Assembly: GCF_002614725.1 (NCBI RefSeq)
Contig: NZ_MRZN01000006.1
Coordinates: 1-64,000 of the forward strand
Reading direction: 5' to 3'
DNA from: Staphylococcus edaphicus
Lineage (GTDB): Bacteria; Bacillota; Bacilli; Staphylococcales; Staphylococcaceae
Length of the DNA: 64,000 bases
Part shown: in pieces, positions 54,300-63,144 of the stretch
Position numbering within the stretch: position 1 is the stretch's first letter
Layout: each line of letters starts with the position of its first letter
The notes under the pieces: model-generated
Databases searched by the model: none
What the model was told of the DNA's origin: nothing
The model's input: the letters and a program-made list of their open reading frames with translations, nothing else
Made by a program: the position numbers and the translations under genes

Positions 54300-55295
54300 T
54301 TAAAATAGGTCACCTAACGTGACTGCCATAATTGCTTTAATTGAGTGTAATCTGTTCTCTGCTTGGTTAAAAATAACAGCATGCTTACCTTTAAATACAT
54401 CATCCGTGATTTCCATTTCAGTTAAACCATATGTTTCATATATTTGCTGCCCTACTTGGGTATTTACATCATGAAATGCTGGTAAACAATGTAATACAAT
54501 CACTTCTGGATTCATCGTATTTATCAACATCTGCTCATTCACTTGATAGGGTAATAACTGATTAATACGTGATTCAAGTACTGAGTGATCTTCACCCATA
54601 GAGAACCAAACATCTGTATAAATCGCATCGGTATGATATATGGCTTGAGCTACATCATCAGTAATCAATAAATCACTTTGATGCTGAGCTGCATATTGTT
54701 TAGCTAATGCTTGTATTTCCTCGTTAGGTTGTAATGATTTAGGTGCACAAATATGCACGTTAACACCTAAAATTGCACCTGTGACTAGCAAATCATGGGC
54801 GACATTATTTCTCGCATCACCAATATACGTTAATGTTTTACCTTCTAATATCCCCCAGTTTTCTTTTAATGTATAAAAATCTGCAATCATTTGTGTGGGA
54901 TGCCACTCATTAGTTAAGCCATTCCATATTGGTACATTGGCATTTTCAGCTAATGTCTCTACATCTTTTTGATGGTATCCTCTAAACTCTATGCCGTCAT
55001 ACATACTTCCTAACACTTTTGCAGTATCTTCAGTGGATTCTTTAACACCTAAATGTATATCGCCTTGTCCAAAATATTCCGGATATGCGCCTAGATCATA
55101 GGCTGCCACGCTAAATGCCGAACGTGTTCTTGTTGAAGGTTTTTCAAATAAAAATGCTAAATTTTTCCCTTTTAAATAGGGATGCGGAATGCCACGCTTT
55201 TTCTTCTCCTTTAATTCACCTGTAAAATCAATTAAAGTATGTAACTCTTCTGCTGAAAAATCACATGTCTTCAAAAAATGTCTACCTTTGAACAA
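54300..55295 (-). CDS. Ornithine carbamoyltransferase
   Basis: 331 residues. Carbamoyl-phosphate site PSTRTR (Ser54-Arg58), ornithine-binding and catalytic HCLPAFHD, and [10 protein letters not shown] are all present. Catabolic (arcB) and anabolic (argF) forms are not separable here; no other arc or arg gene is adjacent. The [15 protein letters not shown] and [11 protein letters not shown] parts look more like catabolic enzymes. The start is problematic: the frame begins only at TTG 55295 without a ribosome site, yet codes on upstream without any ATG/GTG, while the ATG near a GGAG at 55338 is out of frame. Confidence 0.85.
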   Translation of the reverse strand: MFKGRHFLKTCDFSAEELHTLIDFTGELKEKKKRGIPHPYLKGKNLAFLFEKPSTRTRSAFSVAAYDLGAYPEYFGQGDIHLGVKESTEDTAKVLGSMYDGIEFRGYHQKDVETLAENANVPIWNGLTNEWHPTQMIADFYTLKENWGILEGKTLTYIGDARNNVAHDLLVTGAILGVNVHICAPKSLQPNEEIQALAKQYAAQHQSDLLITDDVAQAIYHTDAIYTDVWFSMGEDHSVLESRINQLLPYQVNEQMLINTMNPEVIVLHCLPAFHDVNTQVGQQIYETYGLTEMEITDDVFKGKHAVIFNQAENRLHSIKAIMAVTLGDLF

Positions 55296-55533
55296 AGCTA
55301 AATTATTTAATGCTGTTGTGTACGCCCCATTTTCATCACTCCAATATTTTTATAAGATTTATATACATAATAAAGGTATTCCTACTATAAATCAAGTATA
55401 TTTATACTAAATAATGCATATTTTTAAAATAAAAATTATTTTGCGTCAATTTCTATGTGCAATCCTTATAACTTGTTGTAAACAACAATGATGAAATCTT
55501 CATCGTTTAAGCAATAAAAATTTCTGACAACAA

Positions 55534-55563
55534 ACAGTTTTGAAGTCTAAAGCACGAGTTATG
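55534..55563 (+). promoter_or_regulatory. AgrA-like direct repeat before the PSM-like gene
   Basis: ACAGTTTTG (55534-55542) and CGAGTTATG (55555-55563) are half-sites 21 bases apart, two helical turns, as in AgrA-bound promoters. The first fits the AgrA repeat well and the second only in GTT and the last base. A TATATT at 55585-55590 could be the -10. It is suggestive, not proven. Confidence 0.35.
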
Positions 55564-55637
55564 CGTTACGCCACTTTTAATGGTTATATTATTGTACATT
55601 GATACTGTAATCATCAATTTCTTGGAGGTGAATTGTT

Positions 55638-55712
55638 ATGTTTAAAGATATTATTGCTGTAATCAAACAAATCGTTGCTCAATTTGTTTCAGGCGGTTTT
55701 CAAGAAAAATAA
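55638..55712 (+). CDS. PSM-like amphipathic peptide (24 residues)
   Basis: An ATG preceded by TTGGAGGTG at ideal spacing opens 24 codons. The peptide starts with MFKDIIAVIK, continues with QIVAQFVSGG and ends in FQEK. Ile/Val/Phe at residues 5, 6, 8, 9, 12, 13, 16 and 17 fall on one face of a helix, with Lys, Asp and Gln on the other, as in alpha-type phenol-soluble modulins and delta-toxin. No signal peptide. A perfect terminator follows. It is too short for ordinary gene finders. A type I toxin peptide is the main alternative. Confidence 0.65.
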   Translation: MFKDIIAVIKQIVAQFVSGGFQEK

Positions 55713-55808
55713 TTCAACCATTTCCACTCCACCTCAAAAATAATTCCATAATAACCCTTTTAATTAAAAAATGAATTTTAGTATCCATTGTCGATCATTA
55801 ATTCATTC

Positions 55809-55848
55809 AAAAGCCTATTAGCCCCCCTGATATCTAATAGGCTTTTGA
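55809..55848 (+). terminator. Terminator after the PSM-like gene
   Basis: AAAAGCCTATTAG (55809-55821) and CTAATAGGCTTTT (55834-55846) form a perfect 13-bp stem followed by GATTT. The distance of 97 bases from the peptide stop leaves a sizeable 3' untranslated region. Confidence 0.8.
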
Positions 55849-56039
55849 TTTGGTTTATACATTCAATTATTTAGAGGTGTTTTAATATTGTTTCGATGCT
55901 TGTTGTCCTTATGTTTTTAATGTATATCACCCGCATCTAATAATAAAATATTAAATATGTCACTTCTATATTAGAAATAAAACCATTACTAATGCTGTAA
56001 AACTACTTATTTTCAAGCTAATCATCTTCTGTTTATTCA

Positions 56040-56078
56040 AAAAAAGCCTAAGACTTTCTATTGAAATCTTAGACTTTT
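56040..56078 (-). terminator. Terminator of the polyol permease gene
   Basis: AAGCCTAAGACTTTC pairs with GAAATCTTAGACTT (two mismatches) around TATT. The minus strand ends in six T. It lies 40 bases past the stop at 56118. Confidence 0.75.
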
Positions 56079-56117
56079 AAAACGTAGTTATTAACTTGTG
56101 TTGTACATGTAGCCTGA

Positions 56118-57371
56118 TTACGTTACTTCTTTATGACTCAATATGCCACGTTCCTCTGGTGTTTTTAAGAAACGTGTCATAATAGCGCTAGCTACATAGA
56201 GCCCGAAGATGAGATACATCATACCTTTTACACCAATGCTATCATAAAATAATGCAACTAAACCTGGTCCAGCAAATACACATAAACCCGCACCTAAGTT
56301 TAAAATTGCCATTGCAGGTCCTTTGTCGCCATCATGTACAAGTGAAGGTACAAGTGCTGATATTGGTACGAAACCAGCCAAACACATCCCCCATAAAAAC
56401 CCTACTGTTCCAACAACAAATACATTCCCTGTAAATAGTTCTGGAATAAAGTACAGACCTAACGTAAATAGGGCACAGCCAATACCACCAATATATGAAA
56501 TCGTATTTTTCCAACCAATTTTATCACTTAATGCACCGAAAATAAGATTAAAAATAATATTGGCTATAAAAATAGTACCCCAAATATTCAACCATGTTGT
56601 TGTAGCTATCCCTTTAGTAGATAAATATATAGGAAGGAATAATGGAAATGCATATTGTGCAGCTTGGTTAATAATCCTTACAATACAAGCTACTGCTACT
56701 CGAGGTTCTCTTTTTAATATTGTTATACCAGCACCTAAGTCTTTCAGATGTGCTTTAAAGCCATTCCCCTTGTTCTCAATTTCAAATTTATCACGATTTA
56801 CAACAACAGCTAAAAATGTTCCAATAAGCACCCATATAATAGCTGTCCACAACGTAAATAGATGACCAAATAATTGAATTGTCATTGAAGAATAAAATGA
56901 ACCTAATACACTCAGACCGCCTGTAAATACAAACCAAAACCATCCTACTGCAGCACCTAAGCGTTTTTGGGGAGAACGATATGCTACCCAAACCAAGAAT
57001 GAGTATGCAAATAATGGATAACCAAACCCTCTAATAGCATAAGACGGTATCATTAATGCGTAATTCATAGAAGGAACAGCAAAGCCCACAAATATCATGT
57101 GACCAATAATATATAATATGGTTCCTAACAACATCACTTTTCGTGGACCAATAATTTCTACTAATACACCTGAAAGCCATGATCCAATAGCAATCGTCAC
57201 ACCATAAAAAGTGGTTAATATCGCCGTTTGATGTATGGAAAGCCCATGATCATTTAAATATGGGCTGATCCACGCTAACTCTAATCCATCCCCCATCATA
57301 AAGATAAGCACCCCAATATATCCCCACAACAACGATGGTGGCATTCCCATTTTAGCTAATTTTTTATTCAT
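56118..57371 (-). CDS. MFS permease of the polyol family (ribitol/D-arabinitol type)
   Basis: 417 residues, 12 helices. LLWGYIGVLIFMMGDGLELAWISPYL, IRGFGYPLFAYSFLVWVAYRS and GWFWFVFTGGLSVLG closely recall Klebsiella RbtT/DalT polyol permeases. The ATG after AGGGGTG is chosen (MNKKLAKMGMPPS); an upstream in-frame Met is unsupported. It stands alone without a polyol dehydrogenase. A cre-like site lies 95 bases upstream. Confidence 0.78.
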   Translation of the reverse strand: MNKKLAKMGMPPSLLWGYIGVLIFMMGDGLELAWISPYLNDHGLSIHQTAILTTFYGVTIAIGSWLSGVLVEIIGPRKVMLLGTILYIIGHMIFVGFAVPSMNYALMIPSYAIRGFGYPLFAYSFLVWVAYRSPQKRLGAAVGWFWFVFTGGLSVLGSFYSSMTIQLFGHLFTLWTAIIWVLIGTFLAVVVNRDKFEIENKGNGFKAHLKDLGAGITILKREPRVAVACIVRIINQAAQYAFPLFLPIYLSTKGIATTTWLNIWGTIFIANIIFNLIFGALSDKIGWKNTISYIGGIGCALFTLGLYFIPELFTGNVFVVGTVGFLWGMCLAGFVPISALVPSLVHDGDKGPAMAILNLGAGLCVFAGPGLVALFYDSIGVKGMMYLIFGLYVASAIMTRFLKTPEERGILSHKEVT

Positions 57372-57465
57372 GTATAACACCCCTATATCAATAAATTTCA
57401 TTCCTAACACGAGCTACTTTTACAAAGTTGCCTTAACACAATGTGACTTTCTTTTATCTAAATTT

Positions 57466-57481
57466 AAGAAAACGCTTTCAT
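57466..57481. promoter_or_regulatory. cre-like site before the polyol permease
   Basis: AAGAAAACGCTTTCAT fits the cre consensus with one mismatch, in the divergent region between the MFS and lactate permease genes. Confidence 0.55.
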
Positions 57482-57684
57482 AAATTTCTATTATCTTATT
57501 TGATTTTTTTAATTATAGCAAATTTATTTTCGTTTCTTTTTATTTATTTTCATTTATTGCTTTGCTTTTTAAATTTGTTTTACTCTCAAATCACTTTAAG
57601 TATGGCTTTTTACAAGTGTATTTTTAAAAATAAATAATCTTTTTCTGAATGTAATATTTTATTTATTGAAGTTTGAATTTTTAT

Positions 57685-57700
57685 ACGAATGCGTTTACAA
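57685..57700. promoter_or_regulatory. cre-like site before lctP
   Basis: On the minus strand TTGTAAACGCATTCGT fits cre with one mismatch, 65 bases before the lactate permease start. Confidence 0.5.
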
Positions 57701-57764
57701 TTAATGATATTTAATCATCATATGACTAGATGATTGTTATTTTGCTTAAGGGGGCGTTTTTATT

Positions 57765-59354
57765 ATGATGTTATTAGTTGCTTTTAGTGCTGTAATCGTG
57801 CCTTTTATATTTTTAGTATTACTACGTATGTCTGCACTAAAGGGAATGATTATCAGTGCGTTAGTCGTAACATTGTTAGGGATTGTTATTTGGGGGATGC
57901 GAGGCAATGTAATTTTTGCTTCTCTACTTCAAGGTACGCATAAAACACTTACCATTCTCTATATTTTGTTCGGCGCACTCGTATTATTAAATACATTAAG
58001 GGAAACTGGTGCGGTAACACGTATCAACGAAGGTTTCAAAAAAATATCAGGAGATATGCGGGTACAAGTTATTATAGTCGCTTTTTTATTTGGTTCGCTT
58101 ATTGAAGGTGCATCTGGGTTTGGTACACCTGCCATGGTTACTGCACCACTCTTGGTTGCACTTGGTTTCAGACCGATGATTGCTATTGTTACTGCTTTGA
58201 TAGCTGATAGTGTTGCAGTTTCATTCGGGGCAGTGGGAACGCCCGTATTAGTCGGTTTAAGTACATTAAAAGAAGCCGACAGTGCATTTTTCCAAACAAC
58301 GGCTGAGCGTATCACTACATTAGATATGCTGAGTGGCATTTTTATACCTATTATATTAATTGCTACTTTAATTATCTTCTTTGGTAAGAACAATAAATTC
58401 AAATCCATTCTCGAAATGATTCCATGGCTAGCATTAATTGGATTTATCTATGTCGCTTCTTCATTTGCTTATGCATTTCTATTCGGCCCAGAATTTGTTG
58501 CAATTCTTGGTTCATTAACGGGACTTATTGTTGCAGTATTGACAGCAAGTAAAGGATGGCTGTTGCCTAAAACGGAATGGACGGAAGGATTATATGAATC
58601 CTATACAGCTTCAACACCTGAACATTCTATGCCATTATTAACGGCTTGGGCGCCTTATTTAATGGTTGTTGTCTTATTATTACTTACGAGAACTGTACCT
58701 CTAATTAAAGGTTTCACAACACAAGTACTAGATTTTTCTTGGAATCATATATTAGGATTTGAGACCATTTCATCCGACTGGCAATTTCTTTATTCACCAG
58801 GAACTATCTTAATTCTTTCTGCCTTATTTGCCATTCTGGTCCAGAGAAAATCAGTCAAAGATTTATCAAATGCTAGTATAGCGTCACTAAATACAATTAA
58901 AACTACTGGTATTACACTAGTCGCAACACTGGCTATGGTACATGTATTTATCAATTCAGGTATTAACGCCAATGACTTAATCAGTATGCCAGAGTATATC
59001 GCCGAAAATATGGCTAAATACTTAGGACCTATATGGTTGTTCATGGCGCCTTTCCTAGGTGCATTAGGCTCCTTTATCACTGGTAGTGCTACGGTTTCAA
59101 CATTGACATTTTCACCTATCCAGCTAAATATTGCGAATTCAATTGGCGCAGAACCTTATACTGTACTTGCGGCACAAATTATTGGTGCCGCAGCTGGTAA
59201 CATGATTTGTGTACACAATGTCGTTGCCGTTTGTGCGGTTGTAAATATGCCAGGTAAAGAAGGCAGCGTCATTAGAAAAACGCTAGGACCTGCACTACTT
59301 TATTGTATACTGGTTGGTTTGAGCGCTTATATTATTACATCTCTATTCTTTTAA
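57765..59354 (+). CDS. lctP: L-lactate permease (LctP family)
   Basis: 529 residues and about 13 helices. FLFGSLIEGASGFGTPAMVTAPLLV and SFGAVGTPVLVGL are signatures of the LctP family, as is the second copy near FITGSATVSTLTF. It moves lactate with protons, probably for uptake when preferred sugars are gone. GGGGGCG lies before the ATG. No lactate dehydrogenase gene is adjacent. Confidence 0.9.
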   Translation: MMLLVAFSAVIVPFIFLVLLRMSALKGMIISALVVTLLGIVIWGMRGNVIFASLLQGTHKTLTILYILFGALVLLNTLRETGAVTRINEGFKKISGDMRVQVIIVAFLFGSLIEGASGFGTPAMVTAPLLVALGFRPMIAIVTALIADSVAVSFGAVGTPVLVGLSTLKEADSAFFQTTAERITTLDMLSGIFIPIILIATLIIFFGKNNKFKSILEMIPWLALIGFIYVASSFAYAFLFGPEFVAILGSLTGLIVAVLTASKGWLLPKTEWTEGLYESYTASTPEHSMPLLTAWAPYLMVVVLLLLTRTVPLIKGFTTQVLDFSWNHILGFETISSDWQFLYSPGTILILSALFAILVQRKSVKDLSNASIASLNTIKTTGITLVATLAMVHVFINSGINANDLISMPEYIAENMAKYLGPIWLFMAPFLGALGSFITGSATVSTLTFSPIQLNIANSIGAEPYTVLAAQIIGAAAGNMICVHNVVAVCAVVNMPGKEGSVIRKTLGPALLYCILVGLSAYIITSLFF

Positions 59355-59372
59355 TTTATGAGCAGTTATTAA

Positions 59373-59450
59373 AGGGAAAGTTAGACAGAAATCTGATTTT
59401 ATTAAAATGATTTCGTCGTACCATACCCTCAAAAATGACTAGAATTGATA
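59373..59450. repeat. Staphylococcal intergenic element, copy D
   Basis: GGGAAAGTTAGACAGAAATCTGA...ATGATTTCGTCGTACCATACCC...ACTAGAATTGATA, the same core as copies A-C with a degraded left edge. It lies just after lctP. The rest of 59451-59699 is AT-rich with no gene. Confidence 0.7.
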
Positions 59451-59720
59451 AAGTCCCATTAACTCAATAAATTGAACAGTGGATTTAAAGGTTTACCTGA
59501 GTTTTGCTTATGTATAACTCATTCATAACTCATGTGGTTGTTTTCTAAAAAGTTACATAATAGTGCAATTTATATCTCGTAATTACAGAAATTGCAAATA
59601 ATATTTCAAAATATTTAGGTTATATAAATTCTTAATATTATCATCTTTATTACTATTTTGATAAAGTACTATTAAAATACTTTTTAAAATATACATACTA
59701 TGTGGGGATGGGGTGTACAT

Positions 59721-60380
59721 ATGAAATTTGAAAGTATAACGTTATTCACTTCTGAATTAGATGAAACATTACAATTTTACGAAGAGATTTTGGAATGTCC
59801 TGTAACAGTCATTAATCAAGATGCTTTCATAGTTAAAATAGGAGAAACACAGTTGCAATTCCGTAAGTCTGATGAAGTCGCTCAACCTTATTATCATTTC
59901 GCAATTGATATTCCATATAATCACTTTTATAAAATGAAAGAGCATTATCAGAATATCTTATTTTTATTAATGGAAGATGGGCAGCATACAGCTTATTTTG
60001 AATCTTTTGTAGCACACGCTTTATATTTTAATGATCCTTCTGGAAACATCGTTGAATTGATTGCTAGGGTTTCAAATATAACCGATGAACCCGAATTCAC
60101 AAGAATAAGTGAAATCGGCTTTGTTTGTAACGAAACAAATGCAATCTACCAAGCCTTGTCAGATTATAAAATTGCTACATTTGAGCATGCTCATTTTGAA
60201 CCGTGTGCGTTGAATTTTCTAGGAGATGCAAATGATGAAAGTTATATTCTGCTCATACCTGAAGACAGACGTTGGTTATTTTCTGATAAACATTCTATAG
60301 CTTATCCAATTGAAATTAAAACACAAAAGTTTCATTTATCATATGACGTACAGCATCGCTGGCATGTATCACCTGCATAA
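59721..60380 (+). CDS. VOC/glyoxalase-superfamily protein
   Basis: 219 residues from the ATG after GGGGTG (MKFESITLFTSELDETLQFYEEIL). The first module shows beta-alpha-beta-beta-beta features with YYHFAIDIP and FNDPSGNIVELIAR, where His and Glu are candidate metal ligands. The second half is a diverged module (ISEIGFVCNETNAIYQALSDY). The reaction is unknown. Confidence 0.75.
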   Translation: MKFESITLFTSELDETLQFYEEILECPVTVINQDAFIVKIGETQLQFRKSDEVAQPYYHFAIDIPYNHFYKMKEHYQNILFLLMEDGQHTAYFESFVAHALYFNDPSGNIVELIARVSNITDEPEFTRISEIGFVCNETNAIYQALSDYKIATFEHAHFEPCALNFLGDANDESYILLIPEDRRWLFSDKHSIAYPIEIKTQKFHLSYDVQHRWHVSPA

Positions 60381-60418
60381 ATAATAACTGAAAAATAAAG
60401 TGTCAGTACTTATCAATA

Positions 60419-60456
60419 AAAAGAAGGCAAGCGTTAAAAAGCTTGCCTTCTTTTTA
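60419..60456. terminator. Bidirectional terminator
   Basis: AAAGAAGGCAAGC and GCTTGCCTTCTTT form a perfect 13-bp stem with T5 on the plus strand, between convergent genes. Confidence 0.85.
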
Positions 60457-60481
60457 TATTGTCAACCTTACTAAACATAGA

Positions 60482-61021
60482 TTATCCTTTTTGAGGTTTC
60501 TGCCAGATAAAATAACTTAGTGATATAAGCAAGTCAATCCCCAAAATAATGGTCCACAATTTGATAACATGATATAGTGCTAGCACATGCTCACTATGAC
60601 CTACAATATTTATAATGAGCCACAACAAGCCAGTTCCGATTAAGTACGCCAATACGTGTCTTAGCCAACTTACAAAATATGCTTTTGCATACGCGATGCC
60701 AGTCTTCTTTACAGGTAAGTGACCTACTTTCAAAACATAATATTTAAAGCGTTCATCTGCCCATCGAATCATTTGCTTACCAAAAGCCAATGACACACCA
60801 ATATACACAGCTGCTATTCCATGTGGAACAGTTGCTTTAGCACCATTTAATAGATCCAATGTCATCGTCATAATTAAAATCAAATCAATGACAGGCGTCA
60901 TTGATAGAAAAATCAAACCCACTTTATTCAAACGTAATACATATCGCAAAACTAATCCCAGAACGATGACAACCCAAAATAATATCTCAGCTGCAATCAG
61001 TGTCATAACTACCCAATTCAT
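60482..61021 (-). CDS. Integral membrane protein, unknown function (YmcC-like)
   Basis: 179 residues with about five or six helices (LIAAEILFWVVIVLGLVLRYVL, VGLIFLSMTPVIDLILIMTM and others). It starts 4 bases after the TetR stop with its AAGGAGG inside the end of that gene, so the two are one transcript. It may be the regulator's main target. No function is recognised. Confidence 0.65.
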   Translation of the reverse strand: MNWVVMTLIAAEILFWVVIVLGLVLRYVLRLNKVGLIFLSMTPVIDLILIMTMTLDLLNGAKATVPHGIAAVYIGVSLAFGKQMIRWADERFKYYVLKVGHLPVKKTGIAYAKAYFVSWLRHVLAYLIGTGLLWLIINIVGHSEHVLALYHVIKLWTIILGIDLLISLSYFIWQKPQKG

Positions 61022-61025
61022 GATA

Positions 61026-61610
61026 TTACCTCCTTATCCAAGAATCAACTTCATGCTCAATTAAATATTCAATATCTTGATTAATCATCTTCTCAGGGTT
61101 TAACCATTTATGTAACGCTAATCCATCTATCAATGCATGCATTTTTACAATTGCCATATATTGATCCAGTGAGTCATCTAATAAATGATGCTGCTCTAAG
61201 AATGACATCGACGATTTCACTAACATAAATATTTCATTTCCCATGGAGTCTTTGCCCACTTCATGCAACTCATATTGAAATGCCATCCAAACTTCCATAT
61301 CTGCATAACGTTCGTCATCAAGTGGCATGGCTTTTAGCAAAGCTTGTATCACTTTATCTCGTGGATTTAAACTTTCGTCGGTAAAAACCGCTTTAATCCT
61401 CCCTCTAACTTTACAATCTACTTCAAGTGCTACCGCTTTTAGCAAATCATGGTGACTCGGATAATAATAACGTATTTGCCCTGGTGTCATACGCGCTAAT
61501 TTAGCAATATTTCTAACCGTAGCCCCTTTTGCACCATCTTCTACTATAGATTGCCATGCATAGTGAATAATTTGTTGCTTCTTTTGCTCATGATTGACTA
61601 TTTTTGGCAT
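61026..61610 (-). CDS. TetR/AcrR-family regulator
   Basis: 194 residues from MPKIVNHEQKKQQIIHYAWQ after AAGGTGG. The HTH is GATVRNIAKLARMTPGQIRYYYPSHHDLLKAV. An upstream in-frame Met 19 codons earlier lacks a ribosome site. First gene of a two-gene unit with a membrane protein. The ligand is unknown. Confidence 0.83.
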   Translation of the reverse strand: MPKIVNHEQKKQQIIHYAWQSIVEDGAKGATVRNIAKLARMTPGQIRYYYPSHHDLLKAVALEVDCKVRGRIKAVFTDESLNPRDKVIQALLKAMPLDDERYADMEVWMAFQYELHEVGKDSMGNEIFMLVKSSMSFLEQHHLLDDSLDQYMAIVKMHALIDGLALHKWLNPEKMINQDIEYLIEHEVDSWIRR

Positions 61611-61728
61611 ATATCGTTCCACCTTTTTAATACAGTTGTATGAATTAAATACAAAAAAATAAAACAATCTTTAAATGCATTTTCTCAACTTTAACATATT
61701 TTAATACGTTCGTGTTAAAAAAATCATT

Positions 61729-61765
61729 TTTAAGGCGTGTCCAAATGAAACAGACACGCCTTAAA
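61729..61765 (-). terminator. Terminator of the SsuE-like gene
   Basis: TTTAAGGCGTGTC (61729-61741) pairs perfectly with GACACGCCTTAAA (61753-61765), then TTAAAAATGATTTTTTT on the minus strand. Confidence 0.8.
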
Positions 61766-61777
61766 GTGAATAACTTG

Positions 61778-62317
61778 TTATTCTTTTACTTGAGCTTTAT
61801 CACTGACAAACTTTTTTAAAGTTTTATTTAGGCCTTCTTCCGCTTCTTGATCGTAGCCGTAAGTACCGTCTTCATTTGCAGTAATATGCTTATCTAAAAT
61901 AAATCTACCTTTATGAATCGTATCTGCGCCCAACTCTTTAATCACTGGATCTAAACTATATTGAATGGCTAACACATGTGCAAATGTACCACCCAATGCC
62001 AAAGGGAGTACTGTTTTACCAGTAAATGCACCACGTGGAAGTAAATCTAAATACGTCTTCACAATCCCTGAATAAGCTGCTTTAAATACAGGGGACACAA
62101 TCACAATCCCGTCCGCTTTATCTATGATTTGATGTGTTTCATTAATTGTTTTATTAGTAAAATCTGCGGTAATCAATGCTTCAGCGTCAAGTTGATGTAC
62201 ATGTATAACATCTGTATCGATACCCTTATTATTTAAATAGGTCTCGGCATATGCTACCACACCCGTCAATCTAGACTGAATTTTATTACCACCTGCAATG
62301 ATTGCTACACTTGCCAT
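61778..62317 (-). CDS. NAD(P)H-dependent FMN reductase (SsuE-like)
   Basis: 179 residues, flavodoxin-like. VAIIAGGNKIQSRLTGVV binds FMN phosphate, and SPVFKAAYSGIVKTYLDLLPRGAF and LALGGTFAHVLAIQYSLDPV are typical of SsuE-type reductases. Such enzymes supply FMNH2 to sulfonate or sulfone monooxygenases. None is adjacent, so it may serve a partner elsewhere. AAGGGGAC precedes the ATG. Confidence 0.8.
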   Translation of the reverse strand: MASVAIIAGGNKIQSRLTGVVAYAETYLNNKGIDTDVIHVHQLDAEALITADFTNKTINETHQIIDKADGIVIVSPVFKAAYSGIVKTYLDLLPRGAFTGKTVLPLALGGTFAHVLAIQYSLDPVIKELGADTIHKGRFILDKHITANEDGTYGYDQEAEEGLNKTLKKFVSDKAQVKE

Positions 62318-62544
62318 ACATCTTGTCCCCTTTCATTATTTAAATACGTTATATCTTACATAAATGACTATTATAGATAAGTTTACAGTTCAACTATCAA
62401 ATCCCTAGTCATTCACGTTTTGTTAATATACTGTTTTCAGCTAACTACATTATAAACTTTCTATAACATCTACCGTATCATCAATTATAAGTGCTGTCAT
62501 AGTATACGCCTTAAATAACTTATCTTTTCACTCGTATTTATTCA

Positions 62545-62931
62545 TTACTGAGGGATATTTTCTGCTATTACGACTTGATTGTTCATATCCATGTAAGTAC
62601 AAGTACCTGCATGTATATCGATATCCCATTTATAAACACCCGCTTGTGCTATTTCATTACAAAATATTGGAAAACTCGTTTCACCAGCTTGATGACGTTG
62701 TAATATATCTTTTACTAATGATAAATTAGCTGTTTGAGCTATAGGTGTAGTTACTTTAATACCTTTATCCGAAATTTCTGAACCATCTTCATGAATATAC
62801 ACTGTAATGCCTTGTTGTATGTTCACTGTATTCATAATGATCCCCATATCCTTGAATGCTTTAAATAGTTTTGGAAAATCTGCTCCTGTATATCGCTGAT
62901 GTGCTTGTTGAATTTTTGTTAATGATAACAT
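62545..62931 (-). CDS. DUF1398-family protein
   Basis: 128 residues. The pattern IQQAHQRYTGADFPKLFKAFKDMGI, followed by TVYIHEDGSEI and AGVYKWDIDIHAGTCTYMD, matches DUF1398 (YbcV-like) proteins from memory. The function is unknown. A GGGGGG ribosome site lies before the ATG; it stands alone. The flanks 62318-62544 and 62932-63144 hold no gene. Confidence 0.65.
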   Translation of the reverse strand: MLSLTKIQQAHQRYTGADFPKLFKAFKDMGIIMNTVNIQQGITVYIHEDGSEISDKGIKVTTPIAQTANLSLVKDILQRHQAGETSFPIFCNEIAQAGVYKWDIDIHAGTCTYMDMNNQVVIAENIPQ

Positions 62932-63144
62932 TAAAATAGTCCCCCCTTTTCTCTTTTATTCAATATTTCTAAATCATAGCTTTAAAACTTGTAAACGACA
63001 AGTTTTATGAACAATTTAAGCGTATCATTACAGTTACATATAATATATATTAAATTTATATACTTTTATTAAAAGTCTTTTCGCTTATCAAAATAATTTG
63101 CCAGATGTATACTTATTATAGTTTTTCTAAAGGAGTGGTATGTT

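Noticed and set aside
56323..56865. 180-codon antisense frame in the polyol permease gene
   Set aside because: The minus-strand frame is a full-length MFS protein; the other is a by-product of its codon use.
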